A stretch of DNA of 64,000 bases from Krasilnikoviella flava (GCF_900167525.1 NZ_FUZQ01000004.1:118737-182736), one strand, 5' to 3'. Shown: positions 35,044 to 44,531, counted from the first letter of the stretch. Notes: a model not told the origin generated them from the letters alone. A program made the numbers and translations.

Positions 35044-37584
35044 TCAGCGCCGCCGCAGCGTCGCGGTGAGGCTCGCGCCGTAGGCCTCGTGCGTGCGGGC
35101 GCGCACCTCGGTGCCTCCCGGCACGCGCCGCACCTCGACGCCGTCGTCCGCGGAGACGACGTCGAGGTGCCGGCCGCGGATGGTCACGGTGACGGCGTCG
35201 CGCCGCATCGTCGGGTCGGACAGCGCCACGGTCGTGCGGCCGTCGTCGCCCTCGCGCACGAGGACCGACGCCGGGCCGTCGATCGCCAGGTTCCGAACCT
35301 GCGCCCGGCCCTCGAACACGGTCGCGGCCACGAGCCCGAGGCCGGAGTGGCGAACGGCCTGCACGCGCTCGTCGTTCGCGAGCACGGCGATCCGACCCTG
35401 GCGTCCGTACTCGGCGAGCCGCGCCTCGGTGGCGCCGGGCACGATCGCGTAGGCGAGCGCCGACCGGCGGCGACCGTGCTCGACCGCGGCCGTGAAAACC
35501 CGCTTCGTCGCGGCGGTGTCGGGGTTCGACGTCCGGACCGTGCGGCGGCTGCGCGTCACGTCCTCGAGCGTCACGGTCACCGGCCCGGCGTCGAGGACGG
35601 CGTACCCGACGGCCACGCCCTGCCCCGGGTTGTCCCACCGGAGCCAGTCGAGCCGGGCGGGCGCCCCGTCCGACGACCAGGGGCCTCCGTCGCGGCGGCG
35701 CCCGGTCACGACGACACCATCAGCGGGAGACGCGATGCGCGAGTCGAGCGTCGTGACGACGTCGCGGCCGTGCTGGTCGTGGATCCCCGCCGCGAGCACC
35801 ACGACCTCGTCGTCGAGCAGGAACCACGACTTCACCGCGCGGGCGTTCGCGTAGACCACGAAGTCGTCGGGGAGGACGCCGGCCTGCGCGTCGACGTAGG
35901 GGACGTCGTCGGACAGCACCATGCCCGCCGCGCCGTACGCGCCGAGCGTCGCGCCGCCGGAGAACGAGTTCGTGGCGCGCGGGAAGTAGACGTAGGTGTT
36001 CTGCGACTCGGACGACGAGGTGAAGCCGAGCGGGTGGCCGGGGTTCTCGTACCAGGGTTGCCCGTACAGCTCGGGGACGGTGCGCCGCTCCTCGACCGGC
36101 ACGGTGGTGCCGGGCAGGCGGTACGGCGAGACCGTCGTGTAGAAGTCGACGCCGAACGACTGCGTGTGGTCCTGGCCGGCGAGGTACAGGGAGAACGCGC
36201 CGTCGCCCTGGAACCACGGCAGGAGGTTCTCGCCGCTCATGTACTCGTACCTGCTGATCCGGTCCGAGCTGCGCGCCAGCGCGAACGTGAACGCGGGTCG
36301 GCGGTGCACGGTGCGGTCCATCGCGTTGAAGGCGACCGAGCGCGCCGGCGGGTTGAGGTCCGCGGCGGGCGCGCCCGCGTCCGCGAGCAGGTCGGCGTAG
36401 CGGACGGCGCTCACGGGCGAGACGAAGCGGGCGGGGTCGGGCGGCGTCGGCGACGCCGTCGCCAGATGGCGGACGTACGCGCCCAGCGCGGCGGCGTTGT
36501 CACCGCTCGTGTAGTCGGTGAGATCGACGGCGGCCTCGAGCACGGTGGCGACGTCGGCGTACCCGGTGCCGGTGCGCGACACGGCGCGGCCCTTGACGAT
36601 CTCCATCATCCAGCCGTCGACGATCACGGGCGCGAACCCGTCGCGGACCCAGCCGTGCACGACGTCGGGCAGGTCGGTCCCGGGGGCGGCGTCGGTGCCG
36701 TCGAGCAGCTTGATCGTCTGTACGACGCGGGTCAGCAGCGTGCGCCCGTACGAGCCGGTGTAGGCCACCGAGTGGTGCTGGATGAACGAGCCGTCCGCGT
36801 AGTAGCCGTCGGTGTTGCCGTGCTGGATGTCGTAGGGGTCGATCGTCGCGAACACCGTGGACTGGTCGGCGATCGCCTTGGAGACGCGGGCGTCGTCGCC
36901 GGTGACGGCGCCCTGCAGCACGCGGTTGGTCGTGATGTCGGCGAGGTTCGCGCCGGTGTGGAAGCGGGAGTCGAGGTCGACGTCGCCGTCCATCCCGTTG
37001 CGCAGGTACGCGTCCATCGACGCGACGTAGGTGGTGACGAGGTCCGGCCGCTCCGTCGCGGCCAGGTCCGTCACGAGGGCGAACGTCTTGCTGACGCTCG
37101 CGGGGATGCCGATCTCCCAGTGGAACCAGTTGCCGTAGTAGCCGGCGGCCTGGTCGCCGAAGTGGTGGGCGTGGAGCCACTCGAGCCCGTCGAGCACGCG
37201 GCGCTGGACGGCGGTGTTCCCTACCAGGTCGGACGCGTAGCCCGGGGTGCAGGTCGCCAGGGCGATCTCGTACAGCCGGAGGAACGAGGTGCTGAGGTTC
37301 GGGTCGCTCGTGCCCAGCGGGACACCGGCGAACAGCTCGCCGGGGCCGGCGGCGTCCAGACCGGCCAGATGGGAGCGCGCGGCCGCGTGGATCGCGGCCA
37401 GCCGCGCCGCAGCCTCGGGGCGGCCGTTCGACTCCGCCGTGCCGGCGAAGATCGCCCGGGCGTTTGCCAGCAGGCGGGTGTGATCCGACGGGGTGTCCGC
37501 GCGGGCGCGCAGGGGCGCCGCGATCGCGACGAACGCTCCCGCGGGGACCAGCGCGAGGACCTGACGGCGGGACAGCTGCGGCAT
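35044..37584 (-). CDS. Polysaccharide lyase family 8 (hyaluronate/chondroitin/xanthan lyase-like), Tat-exported
   Basis: An 846-residue secreted enzyme from ATG 37584. The N-terminus LSRRQVLALVPAGAFVAIAA ending ARA is a twin-arginine signal. The catalytic (alpha/alpha)5-6 domain carries YYGNWFHWEIGIP, the Asn of TGANLAD (Asn213), His270 in DGSFIQH and Tyr279 in YTGSYG; the nine-residue spacing His-Tyr is that of PL8. The rest is the usual beta-sandwich region. It cleaves uronic-acid polysaccharides by beta-elimination. The exact polymer cannot be told. It may form an operon with the downstream glycosidase. Confidence 0.88.
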   Translation of the reverse strand: MPQLSRRQVLALVPAGAFVAIAAPLRARADTPSDHTRLLANARAIFAGTAESNGRPEAAARLAAIHAAARSHLAGLDAAGPGELFAGVPLGTSDPNLSTSFLRLYEIALATCTPGYASDLVGNTAVQRRVLDGLEWLHAHHFGDQAAGYYGNWFHWEIGIPASVSKTFALVTDLAATERPDLVTTYVASMDAYLRNGMDGDVDLDSRFHTGANLADITTNRVLQGAVTGDDARVSKAIADQSTVFATIDPYDIQHGNTDGYYADGSFIQHHSVAYTGSYGRTLLTRVVQTIKLLDGTDAAPGTDLPDVVHGWVRDGFAPVIVDGWMMEIVKGRAVSRTGTGYADVATVLEAAVDLTDYTSGDNAAALGAYVRHLATASPTPPDPARFVSPVSAVRYADLLADAGAPAADLNPPARSVAFNAMDRTVHRRPAFTFALARSSDRISRYEYMSGENLLPWFQGDGAFSLYLAGQDHTQSFGVDFYTTVSPYRLPGTTVPVEERRTVPELYGQPWYENPGHPLGFTSSSESQNTYVYFPRATNSFSGGATLGAYGAAGMVLSDDVPYVDAQAGVLPDDFVVYANARAVKSWFLLDDEVVVLAAGIHDQHGRDVVTTLDSRIASPADGVVVTGRRRDGGPWSSDGAPARLDWLRWDNPGQGVAVGYAVLDAGPVTVTLEDVTRSRRTVRTSNPDTAATKRVFTAAVEHGRRRSALAYAIVPGATEARLAEYGRQGRIAVLANDERVQAVRHSGLGLVAATVFEGRAQVRNLAIDGPASVLVREGDDGRTTVALSDPTMRRDAVTVTIRGRHLDVVSADDGVEVRRVPGGTEVRARTHEAYGASLTATLRRR

Positions 37585-37604
37585 GACGAACTCCCTTGTT
37601 CGAC

Positions 37605-37616
37605 GATGTCGACATC
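37605..37616. promoter_or_regulatory. Palindrome upstream of the PL8 lyase gene
   Basis: GATGTCGACATC is a perfect 12-bp palindrome 20 bases before the lyase ATG. It could be an operator for a sugar-responsive repressor. No regulator gene is adjacent. Confidence 0.3.
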
Positions 37617-37738
37617 CAACCAAGCCGAGGCGGTCTGCGGCAATGGTTTCCACCGTCTGGCGGCGGCCGATCAGGTTCCGCAAGGAGGCCGGGTCCGCGA
37701 CACCGTCGGGTGACGAGCGCCGATGCTCCGGCGCAAAG

Positions 37739-38749
37739 TCAGCAGACGGTGTTGCCGTCGAGGTCGTCGCAGACCAAGCGGGTGCGGGCCTCGGTGACGG
37801 TGGTGGGCCCGGTAGTGCTGGTCGTGGTGATGGTGCCGGGGATGTCGGTCCAGGTGCTGGTGCCCTGCACGCGGAAGCGGCCCTGCCAGGTGGTGGTCAG
37901 CGCGACGGCGACGCCGGTGCGGTAGGCGTTGCCGTTGTCGTCGACGGCGGTCCCCGCGTCCTCGCCGGGGGTGCCGAGACGGCTGTAGGTGTGTCCGACC
38001 CAGGACTTGTCCGGCGTCGGGTCGCCCTCGTGCCACGGACGACCGGGGTCGGTGGTGGTGAGGGTGTCGCCGCCGGAGTACGGGTCGTCGAAGTTCCAGG
38101 TGAACTCCGCTGGGTCGGCGCGGATGACGACCGGCACCCCGAGCAGCGTGACGGTGCGGTCCTGCGCCGTGGCCGACGTGTAGGCGGGGTAGTGGACGTT
38201 GACGATCATGGGCGGGTTGCCCTGCATCGTCGCCACGGGTGCCTCGATCTTCATCGTCTTGAACTCGCGCCGGGCCTGGGCCGCGAGGTCGGCGGGGGTG
38301 ATGCACTCGTCGTCGGTGAGCTGCTCCGCCTCGTCGTACGAGCCGTCGTCCCGCACGCGCTGGACCCAGAGTGCGTCGAGCGCGTACTCGCCCTCCTCGC
38401 ACGGCATCGTGATCTCGGCGACGTCCGTGCCCTCCGGGCACGCGCCCTGTGCTGTCACGATCCCGCTGAGAGAGTCCAGCTCGCCGCCCAGCTCCGCACA
38501 GGTCACTGCGTCGGTGCGGACGTAGCGGTCCTTTGGCTTGTTGTCAGCAGGTTCACGTCCATCAGGACCGTGTTGCCAGGCGGTGCCATCACCGCCGACA
38601 CCAACAGAGTCACGCCCATCGTCGGCTGCTCCGGTGATCGTCACCGGAGGCTTTGTGGTCGGTGGAGGTGCCGCTGCGGCCTCCATTGAAGCCGAAAATG
38701 CCAGAGCTGCTCCTATAGCGCACGCGAATCCACTCTTGATGACAGTCAT
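37739..38749 (-). CDS. Secreted hypothetical protein, 336 aa
   Basis: From an ATG at 38749 overlapping the preceding lipoprotein stop (ATGA). The first 27 residues form a signal peptide (hydrophobic AIGAALAFSAS, AAA cleavage region). The mature part has several Cys pairs (TCAELGG, GACPEG, MPCEEG, DDECITP) that could form disulfides. The central FTWNFDDPYSGGDTLTTTDPGRPW resembles a PKD-like beta domain. No catalytic motif is seen. It is likely a surface or secreted protein made together with the lipoprotein. Confidence 0.75.
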   Translation of the reverse strand: MTVIKSGFACAIGAALAFSASMEAAAAPPPTTKPPVTITGAADDGRDSVGVGGDGTAWQHGPDGREPADNKPKDRYVRTDAVTCAELGGELDSLSGIVTAQGACPEGTDVAEITMPCEEGEYALDALWVQRVRDDGSYDEAEQLTDDECITPADLAAQARREFKTMKIEAPVATMQGNPPMIVNVHYPAYTSATAQDRTVTLLGVPVVIRADPAEFTWNFDDPYSGGDTLTTTDPGRPWHEGDPTPDKSWVGHTYSRLGTPGEDAGTAVDDNGNAYRTGVAVALTTTWQGRFRVQGTSTWTDIPGTITTTSTTGPTTVTEARTRLVCDDLDGNTVC

Positions 38750-39342
38750 GACTTCGGCTGGTCCGCCACGCCGACGATTCGCCACTGGTTGTTAGCCCGA
38801 GCGACCTCAACCCGGTATTTCGTGTTCGTACGCGGATCGGCGAAGACCTCGTCACCAGACGAATCGGTCACTGACACTGCGGAGATAGTCGCCTTGACGT
38901 CGACGGGCCAGATGCCCGTACCCGCGTCCTGTTCGTAGGTGTGCGTGACGCGTGCCGCGACTTTGCCGCCCTGCCAGGTGAGGTCGTTGCTAGCGAGTTC
39001 TTTGGCTTGGTCGAGACGGTTCGCGCAGTATTCGCAGCTCTTGTGCGACATCGCTTCCCACTCGGCGGTGTCGCCAGTCTTCATGATGTAGTCGTCGAGC
39101 TCGAGGAAGTACACGGCCGCGGCTTCGGCGCCGGCGGGGCCGTCGTCGTCCATCTCCTTCGGCCGCTCGGGCGCGACGACCACGGCGGTGGAGCTGGGCG
39201 ACGGGGAAGCCGACGGGCTGGCGCTGGTGGGTGTCGGCTCGGGCGACGGGGTCGCGGGCTTGTCGTCGCCGCAGCCGGCGACGAGGAGCGCGGCAGCAGC
39301 GGCGATGGAGGTGGCGGCGAGGATGGCCCGGTTGCGGGTCAT
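38746..39342 (-). CDS. DUF6318-like lipoprotein
   Basis: A 198-residue lipoprotein with signal and lipobox LVAGC (Cys24), then a Pro/Ser/Thr linker and a folded domain of about 130 residues. The segment AEWEAMSHKSCEYCANRLDQ with its CxxC and the terminal VEVARANNQWRIVGV strand are typical of DUF6318-type actinobacterial lipoproteins (NTF2-like shape). It is the first gene of a two-gene operon with the secreted protein. Confidence 0.8.
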   Translation of the reverse strand: MTRNRAILAATSIAAAAALLVAGCGDDKPATPSPEPTPTSASPSASPSPSSTAVVVAPERPKEMDDDGPAGAEAAAVYFLELDDYIMKTGDTAEWEAMSHKSCEYCANRLDQAKELASNDLTWQGGKVAARVTHTYEQDAGTGIWPVDVKATISAVSVTDSSGDEVFADPRTNTKYRVEVARANNQWRIVGVADQPKS

Positions 39343-39756
39343 GACGGGGCTCCCTGTCAGCGGTGACGTCGGGCGTCACTGTAGAGCAGATCGCCAGATG
39401 GTTGCCCGGGAGTCTGTGGACAACGTCATCGGTGCACGTCGTACGTCCTGCCCGGCGATCGGAAATGATCGGGTCGACGGCCCACGACCCGGCCCTGTAC
39501 GGGTTCAGCGACGACACCGGCAGCTCTGGTTCTTCCTGTCCTGGCTGATCCAGCAGGGGATCCGGCGGCCGGCGCCGGCCGCCGCGGCATCTCAGCCTGC
39601 TGCCGCGGCCGACCGTGCGGGCGTCGTGCGGGGCTGCGCCGCCGCCGGGCGAGCGCACGGGTTGAAGCACCGCTGCCGGTGTGGTGACGTGGGGGCTCCG
39701 AGGTCGCCGGCGACCGCCCCGCGGCCCTCATCGCTCACCCCGAGAGGTCATGGACG
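39343..39756. other. Intergenic region with hairpins, no gene seen
   Basis: About 410 bases between the leftward lipoprotein and the rightward SnoaL-like gene. It contains GTGACG/CGTCAC arms at 39363-39379 and a long GC palindrome at 39563-39584. Open frames here have poor codon statistics. Confidence 0.5.
39563..39584. repeat. Perfect 22-bp GC-only palindrome
   Basis: The 22 bases centred on GGCGCC at 39571-39576 read identically on both strands. It may fold as a hairpin (terminator of an unseen transcript) or be a chance product of GC-rich DNA. Confidence 0.6.
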
Positions 39757-40191
39757 ATGGTGTCGACGTGGGCCGGCTTCCAGGCCGCGCAGCGTTCCGC
39801 CCTGGCCGCGCTGGTGGCCGGCGACCCGCACGGCTTCCAGCAGCTGTGGGACCACACCCCGGACGTCTCGCTGCTGGGCGCGTTCGGCGGCGTCGCGCGC
39901 GGCTGGGACGAGGTGCGCGACCGCCTCGCCGCCGTGGCAGTCACGTACGGGAACGGCGTGTACCGGCGGCTCGACCAGCTGGACGAGCACGTCCACGGGG
40001 ACACGGCCTGGATGGTGCACGTGGAGGAGATCCACTCCCGGTCCGCGACCGGGGAACGAGAGGTCCGAGAGCGCCGCGTCACCAAGGTCTACCGGCGCGG
40101 CGAGGACGGCTGGCGGATCGTGCACATGCACTCCGACCCGCTGGTCAGTTCCTCCTTCCCGGACGGCGACGACGGCGGGAACGGCGGTTGA
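39757..40191 (+). CDS. SnoaL-like/NTF2-fold protein
   Basis: A 144-residue protein of the DUF4440/SnoaL-like class: helical N-terminus, WDEVRDRLAAVAVTYGNGVY, then paired strands ending VTKVYRRGEDGWRIVHMHSD, the typical C-terminal strand of the NTF2 fold. Such proteins bind small ligands or act as isomerases; no specific role can be given. Confidence 0.75.
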   Translation: MVSTWAGFQAAQRSALAALVAGDPHGFQQLWDHTPDVSLLGAFGGVARGWDEVRDRLAAVAVTYGNGVYRRLDQLDEHVHGDTAWMVHVEEIHSRSATGEREVRERRVTKVYRRGEDGWRIVHMHSDPLVSSSFPDGDDGGNGG

Positions 40192-40220
40192 CGGCCTGCG
40201 GCCCGGCGGCCCGCGAGGCG

Positions 40221-40883
40221 TCAGTCCAGCGGGCGCACGAACGTCCGGAACTCGCCGCGCTCGGTGTGCAGCTCCCACAGCCGCTGGGCGAGGGCGTCGG
40301 GCTCGTGGTCGGGCTCCCCGCCACCGATGCCGAGCGGGATGATGAGCTGCGCCACGTGGATGCCCTCGGGCGCCAGCGCCTCGTGCAGCAGCCGGGCGTA
40401 GGCGCTCTCGCCGGCGAAGGCGACGGACGTGCCGGTCACGGCCCCGCGCGGGCGGACGGCGCTGCCGCCGTTCGGGAACAGGACGGTGCCGCGGCCGAGC
40501 TCGCGCATCCCGGGCAGCACGCGCTGCACGGCGGCGGCCGGGCCGAGCACGGACATCTCGAGCGGGCCGACGAGGTCGTCGGCGGTGGTGTCGAGCACGG
40601 GCTTCATGAACTCGCGCGCGGGCACCGGGCTGTACTGCAGCACCTCGACGGGGCCGAGCTCGGCGGCCGCCCGGTCGAGGGCGTCGCCCAGGGCGGTGCG
40701 GTCGCGGGCGTCGGCGACGAAGCCCGCAGCGGTGACGCCGTCGTCGCGCAACGCTGAGGCGAGCGCGTCGAGCTTCGCGGCGTCCCGCGCGACGAGCGCG
40801 ACGGAGAATCCCTCGCGGCCGAAACGCCGCGCGACCGACAGCCCCAGCCCGGGGCCGGCGCCGATGATGGCCAGTGTCGTCAT
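40221..40883 (-). CDS. SDR family oxidoreductase (atypical)
   Basis: A 220-residue Rossmann protein with IGAGPGLGLSVARRF at the N-terminus and VALVARDAAKLD, as in SDRs. The usual YxxxK catalytic pair is not in its normal context: the corresponding region reads GESAYARLLHEAL. It may therefore be an atypical or non-catalytic SDR. It is convergent with the SnoaL-like gene. Confidence 0.8.
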   Translation of the reverse strand: MTTLAIIGAGPGLGLSVARRFGREGFSVALVARDAAKLDALASALRDDGVTAAGFVADARDRTALGDALDRAAAELGPVEVLQYSPVPAREFMKPVLDTTADDLVGPLEMSVLGPAAAVQRVLPGMRELGRGTVLFPNGGSAVRPRGAVTGTSVAFAGESAYARLLHEALAPEGIHVAQLIIPLGIGGGEPDHEPDALAQRLWELHTERGEFRTFVRPLD

Positions 40884-41124
40884 GTCGTTCCTCCCGCAGG
40901 GTGGGCGGCCCGGTCGGGCCGGCTCAGGTCCCAGTGAACGCCCGCGGCGGCGCGGGAGGAAGTCCCTGGGGAGACGTGCACCACCAGGGCACCCCGTGGG
41001 AGCTCGGCCGCGCCGTCGGTCGCGGCGCGACGCCGAGTGCGATTCGATGTCGAGGGTGCGCGGTCCGCTCCGTCCCAGGGGCGACGGCGGCGACCGGCGC
41101 CGCTACGGACGGAGGGACACCCTG

Positions 41125-41619
41125 ATGGACCAGCTGGACATCGATCGCGAGCTGACCGACGCGGGGGAGCTGCTGGCCTCGCCGTCGGCCCTCCACGTCG
41201 CCTACACCGCGCTGGACGGCACACCGCGCGTGGTCCCCGCGGGCTTCCTGTGGACCGGCACGGAGCTCGTGATCGCCACGGCCGCGACGGCCCCCAAGGT
41301 CGCGGCGCTGCAGGCGCACCCCGACGTCGCCGTGACGATCGACGCGAGCGACGGGCCGGCGGGCGCACGCCAGCTGTCGGTCCGGGGGCGCGCCGAGATC
41401 ACCATCGTCGACGGCGTCGTGGAGGAATACCTCGCCGCGTCCCGCAAGGGCATGGACGACGAGGCAGCCGCGCAGTTCGAGCAGGCCTGCCGTGAGCTGT
41501 ACGACCGGATGGCGCGCATCGCGATCGTGCCGCGCTGGGCGCGCTACTACGACTTCGGCGTGGGCCGGATCCCGACGTTCCTGCAGGAGCTCGCGGCGCG
41601 CGGGGCGGCAGGCCGTTGA
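41125..41619 (+). CDS. Pyridoxamine 5'-phosphate oxidase (PPOX) family protein
   Basis: A 164-residue split-barrel protein starting at ATG 41125. The pattern HVAYTALDGTPRVVPAGFLW, then VAALQAHPDVAVTID and LSVRGRAEI, is that of PPOX/F420- or FMN-binding barrels. It probably binds flavin or F420; substrate is unknown. A long upstream open frame is not supported by codon use. Confidence 0.8.
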   Translation: MDQLDIDRELTDAGELLASPSALHVAYTALDGTPRVVPAGFLWTGTELVIATAATAPKVAALQAHPDVAVTIDASDGPAGARQLSVRGRAEITIVDGVVEEYLAASRKGMDDEAAAQFEQACRELYDRMARIAIVPRWARYYDFGVGRIPTFLQELAARGAAGR

Positions 41620-41668
41620 GCTGAGGCGCACGGCGGGTCGGGGCGGGGGCGGACGGGAGGCCCGCCGG

Positions 41669-42115
41669 TCAGGGCGTGGTCAGGTCGTCCGTCGTCAGCC
41701 TGTCGGCGAACTGCCGGAACTCCGCCAGCTCGTCGGGGCAGTAGATCCCCATGATCAGCAGCTGTCCCTGCACCACCCGGCTGTCCGCGATCACGGGCCG
41801 CGAGCCCGGCCCGGTGGCCCCGTTGGCGAGCTGGGCGAGGTAGACGGACCTGCTCAGGGCGTCGTTCGGGTTCGCGCACACCGCGCCGCCGTCGTCCGCG
41901 AGCACCCGCATCACCTGGTCCTGGGACGGCGTGCGGGCGCCGGCGGCGTCGAGGGCCGCGACGAGCTGGTCGGCCTTGGCCTCGGCGTCCCGGGTCTGCT
42001 CTCCCGACCGGTAGAAGATCAGGCCGAGGACGACGAGCGCGACGACGACCACGGCCACGACGACGTACAGGACGCGGCGCTCGCGGGGCGGCTGGGTCTC
42101 GTCGACGGTGCTCAT
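41669..42115 (-). CDS. Single-pass membrane protein of the APC permease operon
   Basis: A 148-residue protein whose ATG overlaps the permease stop (ATGA). One transmembrane segment (VLYVVVAVVVVALVVLGLIF, residues 15-34) is followed by an exported or periplasmic-side domain with two cysteines (Cys80, Cys126) that may pair. No family was recognised. It may be an accessory protein of the transporter. Confidence 0.7.
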   Translation of the reverse strand: MSTVDETQPPRERRVLYVVVAVVVVALVVLGLIFYRSGEQTRDAEAKADQLVAALDAAGARTPSQDQVMRVLADDGGAVCANPNDALSRSVYLAQLANGATGPGSRPVIADSRVVQGQLLIMGIYCPDELAEFRQFADRLTTDDLTTP

Positions 42116-43599
42116 GGTTCGTTCGCCCCCGTGCTCTCGACGTCGATGCCCTCGTCGTCGCCCGGGACCGCGGGCTGCCGCCACGACGGCTTGCGGAACC
42201 GGTAGAAGAGGTACGGGACGAGGAGACCGAGCCCCAGCGCCCCGCCGCCCACGATCAGGAAGTACAGGCCGGTGTTGCCGCCCGCGAACTGGGACGGCGG
42301 GACGAAGCCCACCAGCAGGGCCGCGAGCGAGGCCGCGAACCCGACGCCGCACAGCGACACGAGCAGCGGTGCCCGGAAGCCGCGCGGGTGGTCGGGGAAC
42401 CGCCGGCGCAGGCCGACGGCGGCCACGAACATGAGCAGGTACATGATCAGGTACACCTGCGTGGTGATCACCGAGAAGATCCAGTAGGCGCTGGAGACGT
42501 CGGGGATCAGGGCGTACATCAGGCCGATCACGGTCGTCACCACGCCCTGGACCACCAGGATGTTCTGCTGCACGCCGTGCTTGTTCAGCCGTTGCAGGAA
42601 GGGTGGCAGGTAGCCCTCCTGCCGTGAGATGAGCAGCAGGCCCTTGGACGGGCCGGCGAGCCAGGTGAGCATGCCGCCGAGCGAGGCGGTGACCAGCATG
42701 ACCCCGACGATCGGGGTCAGCCACTGCGAGCCGAAGTTCGCGAACACCGCGTCGAAGGCCTGCATGACTCCGGCGGTGAGGGACAGCTCCTCGGCGGGCA
42801 CCACCCAGCTGATCGCGAGCGCCGGGAGGATGAAGATCAGCATCACCATCCCCATGGCGAGGAACATCGCCTTGGGGTACTCCTTGGCCGGGCGGCGCAG
42901 CGAGGAGACGTGCACCGCGTTCATCTCCATGCCCGAGTAGGACAGGAAGTTGTTCACGATGAGCACGAGGCTCGCGAGCCCGGCCCAGGCCGGGAAGAGG
43001 TGGTCGCCGGTCATCGGCGCCGCCGACTCGTTGCCCTGGCCGAGGAACACGGCGCCGAGCGTCACGAGCACGACGCCGGGGATCAGGGTGCCGATGATGA
43101 GGCCGCCGCTCGCGAGGCCGGCCACCCCCTTGGTGCCGCGGGCGGACACCCAGACGCCGCTCCAGTAGACGACGATGATGACGAGCGCGGTCCAGACGCC
43201 GCTGCTGGCCAGGGCCGGGTTGAAGACATAGGCGAGGGTGCTCGCGACGAAGCCCAGCAGGCTCGGGTAGTAGAAGATCGTCATCGCGAACTGGCACCAC
43301 ACCGCCAGGAAGCCCATCGGCTTGGAGATACCGAGCGCGACCCAGTTGTAGACGCCGCCCTTCCAGCCGGAGGCGAGCTCCGCGGAGACGAGCGACGTGG
43401 GCAGCAGGAAGACGACCGCGGGCAGCAGGTAGAGGAAGACGCACGCGAGCCCGTAGACCGCCATGGTCGGCGCGGCCCGCAGGCTGGCCACCGAGCTGGT
43501 GGTCATCATGGCGAGCGCGACCCAGGAGATCCACGCCGTCGCCGGCGGTTTCGCCCGGGTCTCGGCCACGGCCGGCCGGGGAGTGTCCGTGGAGCTCAT
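42112..43599 (-). CDS. APC family amino acid permease (GadC-like)
   Basis: A 495-residue membrane protein with about twelve transmembrane segments. The order of features (SLRAAPTMAVYGLACVFLYL, WKGGVYNWVALGISKPMGFL, then LVSAELASG) resembles the glutamate:GABA antiporter branch. Such carriers exchange amino acids, often for acid resistance or amine uptake. It heads a two-gene operon with the small membrane protein. A SHOCT protein is encoded just upstream on the same strand. Confidence 0.85.
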   Translation of the reverse strand: MSSTDTPRPAVAETRAKPPATAWISWVALAMMTTSSVASLRAAPTMAVYGLACVFLYLLPAVVFLLPTSLVSAELASGWKGGVYNWVALGISKPMGFLAVWCQFAMTIFYYPSLLGFVASTLAYVFNPALASSGVWTALVIIVVYWSGVWVSARGTKGVAGLASGGLIIGTLIPGVVLVTLGAVFLGQGNESAAPMTGDHLFPAWAGLASLVLIVNNFLSYSGMEMNAVHVSSLRRPAKEYPKAMFLAMGMVMLIFILPALAISWVVPAEELSLTAGVMQAFDAVFANFGSQWLTPIVGVMLVTASLGGMLTWLAGPSKGLLLISRQEGYLPPFLQRLNKHGVQQNILVVQGVVTTVIGLMYALIPDVSSAYWIFSVITTQVYLIMYLLMFVAAVGLRRRFPDHPRGFRAPLLVSLCGVGFAASLAALLVGFVPPSQFAGGNTGLYFLIVGGGALGLGLLVPYLFYRFRKPSWRQPAVPGDDEGIDVESTGANEP

Positions 43600-43641
43600 C
43601 GTGGTCCCTTTCGTCCCGACACCGTCTCCCGTCGACCCGGG

Positions 43642-43932
43642 TCAGGACCCGAGGATGCGGGCCTTCTGCGCGGCGAACTCCTCGTCGGTGAGGACGCCGC
43701 TGTCCCGCAGACTGCCCAGCTTCTCCAGCTGCGTGATCACGTCGGAGCCGGAGGCCGCCGCGGGTGCGGGCGCCGCCGGCGGCGGCGGGGCGTAGTCCTG
43801 CGGCGGTGGTGGCGCGTACTGCTGTTCCTGCGACGCCCAGCGGCCGGCCTGGCGTCGTGACACCCGGTTCGACACGGCGGTCGCGGTGCCCGCGACCACC
43901 GCGGTCCGGGCGACGCCACGTAGCAGTCCCAT
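43642..43932 (-). CDS. SHOCT domain protein
   Basis: A 96-residue protein: basic N-terminus with a short hydrophobic stretch, a Pro/Ala/Tyr-rich linker, then the SHOCT motif ITQLEKLGSLRDSGVLTDEEFAAQKARIL at the C-terminus. SHOCT segments mediate oligomerisation. It lies among other DUF6325/SHOCT genes. Confidence 0.85.
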   Translation of the reverse strand: MGLLRGVARTAVVAGTATAVSNRVSRRQAGRWASQEQQYAPPPPQDYAPPPPAAPAPAAASGSDVITQLEKLGSLRDSGVLTDEEFAAQKARILGS

Positions 43933-44002
43933 CTCGCTCCTCCTCGAACTCGTCCCTGTAGTCGTCGTCCCTGTAGTCGTCGTCGCCGTGGCCTTCCGAG
44001 CC

Positions 44003-44443
44003 TCAGGCGGGTGGCGCGGACTCGAGCGCGTCGAGCGCCGCGACGACGTCGTCGACCGGGATGCGGCCGCTGGAGACGACCTCGGCGCCGGCCTCGCGCA
44101 TGGCGGTGACGAAGGGCCCCGCCCACGTGTTCTCGTACACGATCATCCCGACGGCGTTCCCAGGTTCCACGAGGGAGGCGCCGCGCGCCAGGTCGTCGTC
44201 GTCGAGCAGCCCGGAGGTCGCCCCCTCGAACACCGCGAGGTCCAGCTCCCCGTCGTCGTCGAGGTCGGTGAGCGCCACCCCGACGACGCCGGTGTCCGTC
44301 ACCTTCGCGACCCGCAGGTCGAGGATCCGGATGATCCCGCGCTCCACGAGGTCCAGGAGCGCGGGCAGCCCCTTGCCCTGCAGCCTCGCACCGGGAAACT
44401 CCAGGACGAGGTAGTCGATCGGTCCCACCTGCTGCGCGGTCAT
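44003..44443 (-). CDS. DUF6325 family protein
   Basis: A 146-residue acidic protein starting at ATG 44443. The opening GPIDYLVLEFPG, then LLDLVERGIIRILDLRVAKV and NTWAGPFVTAMREAGAEVV, is the DUF6325 pattern, found in actinobacteria near SHOCT proteins and membrane transporters. Function unknown. It is divergent from the P-type ATPase, sharing a control region with a palindrome. Confidence 0.8.
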   Translation of the reverse strand: MTAQQVGPIDYLVLEFPGARLQGKGLPALLDLVERGIIRILDLRVAKVTDTGVVGVALTDLDDDGELDLAVFEGATSGLLDDDDLARGASLVEPGNAVGMIVYENTWAGPFVTAMREAGAEVVSSGRIPVDDVVAALDALESAPPA

Positions 44444-44531
44444 CGGGGTCCTCCTGCGACGGTGCGGGCCTGTCGGTCGCGGCCCGTGCGGCCGCGATGC
44501 ACAGGCTGGCACCGCGGCGGGTGGTCGCACC

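Noticed and set aside
32230..37713. A plus-strand open frame of more than 1800 codons opposite the dehydrogenase, glycosidase and lyase genes
   Set aside because: It is antisense to three clear enzymes, has low-complexity Arg/Gly/Val/Asp composition and no domain; such frames are common in very GC-rich DNA.
39188..40342. A 384-codon plus-strand frame across the lipoprotein and SnoaL-like region
   Set aside because: It is a shadow of both genes and has no homology pattern.
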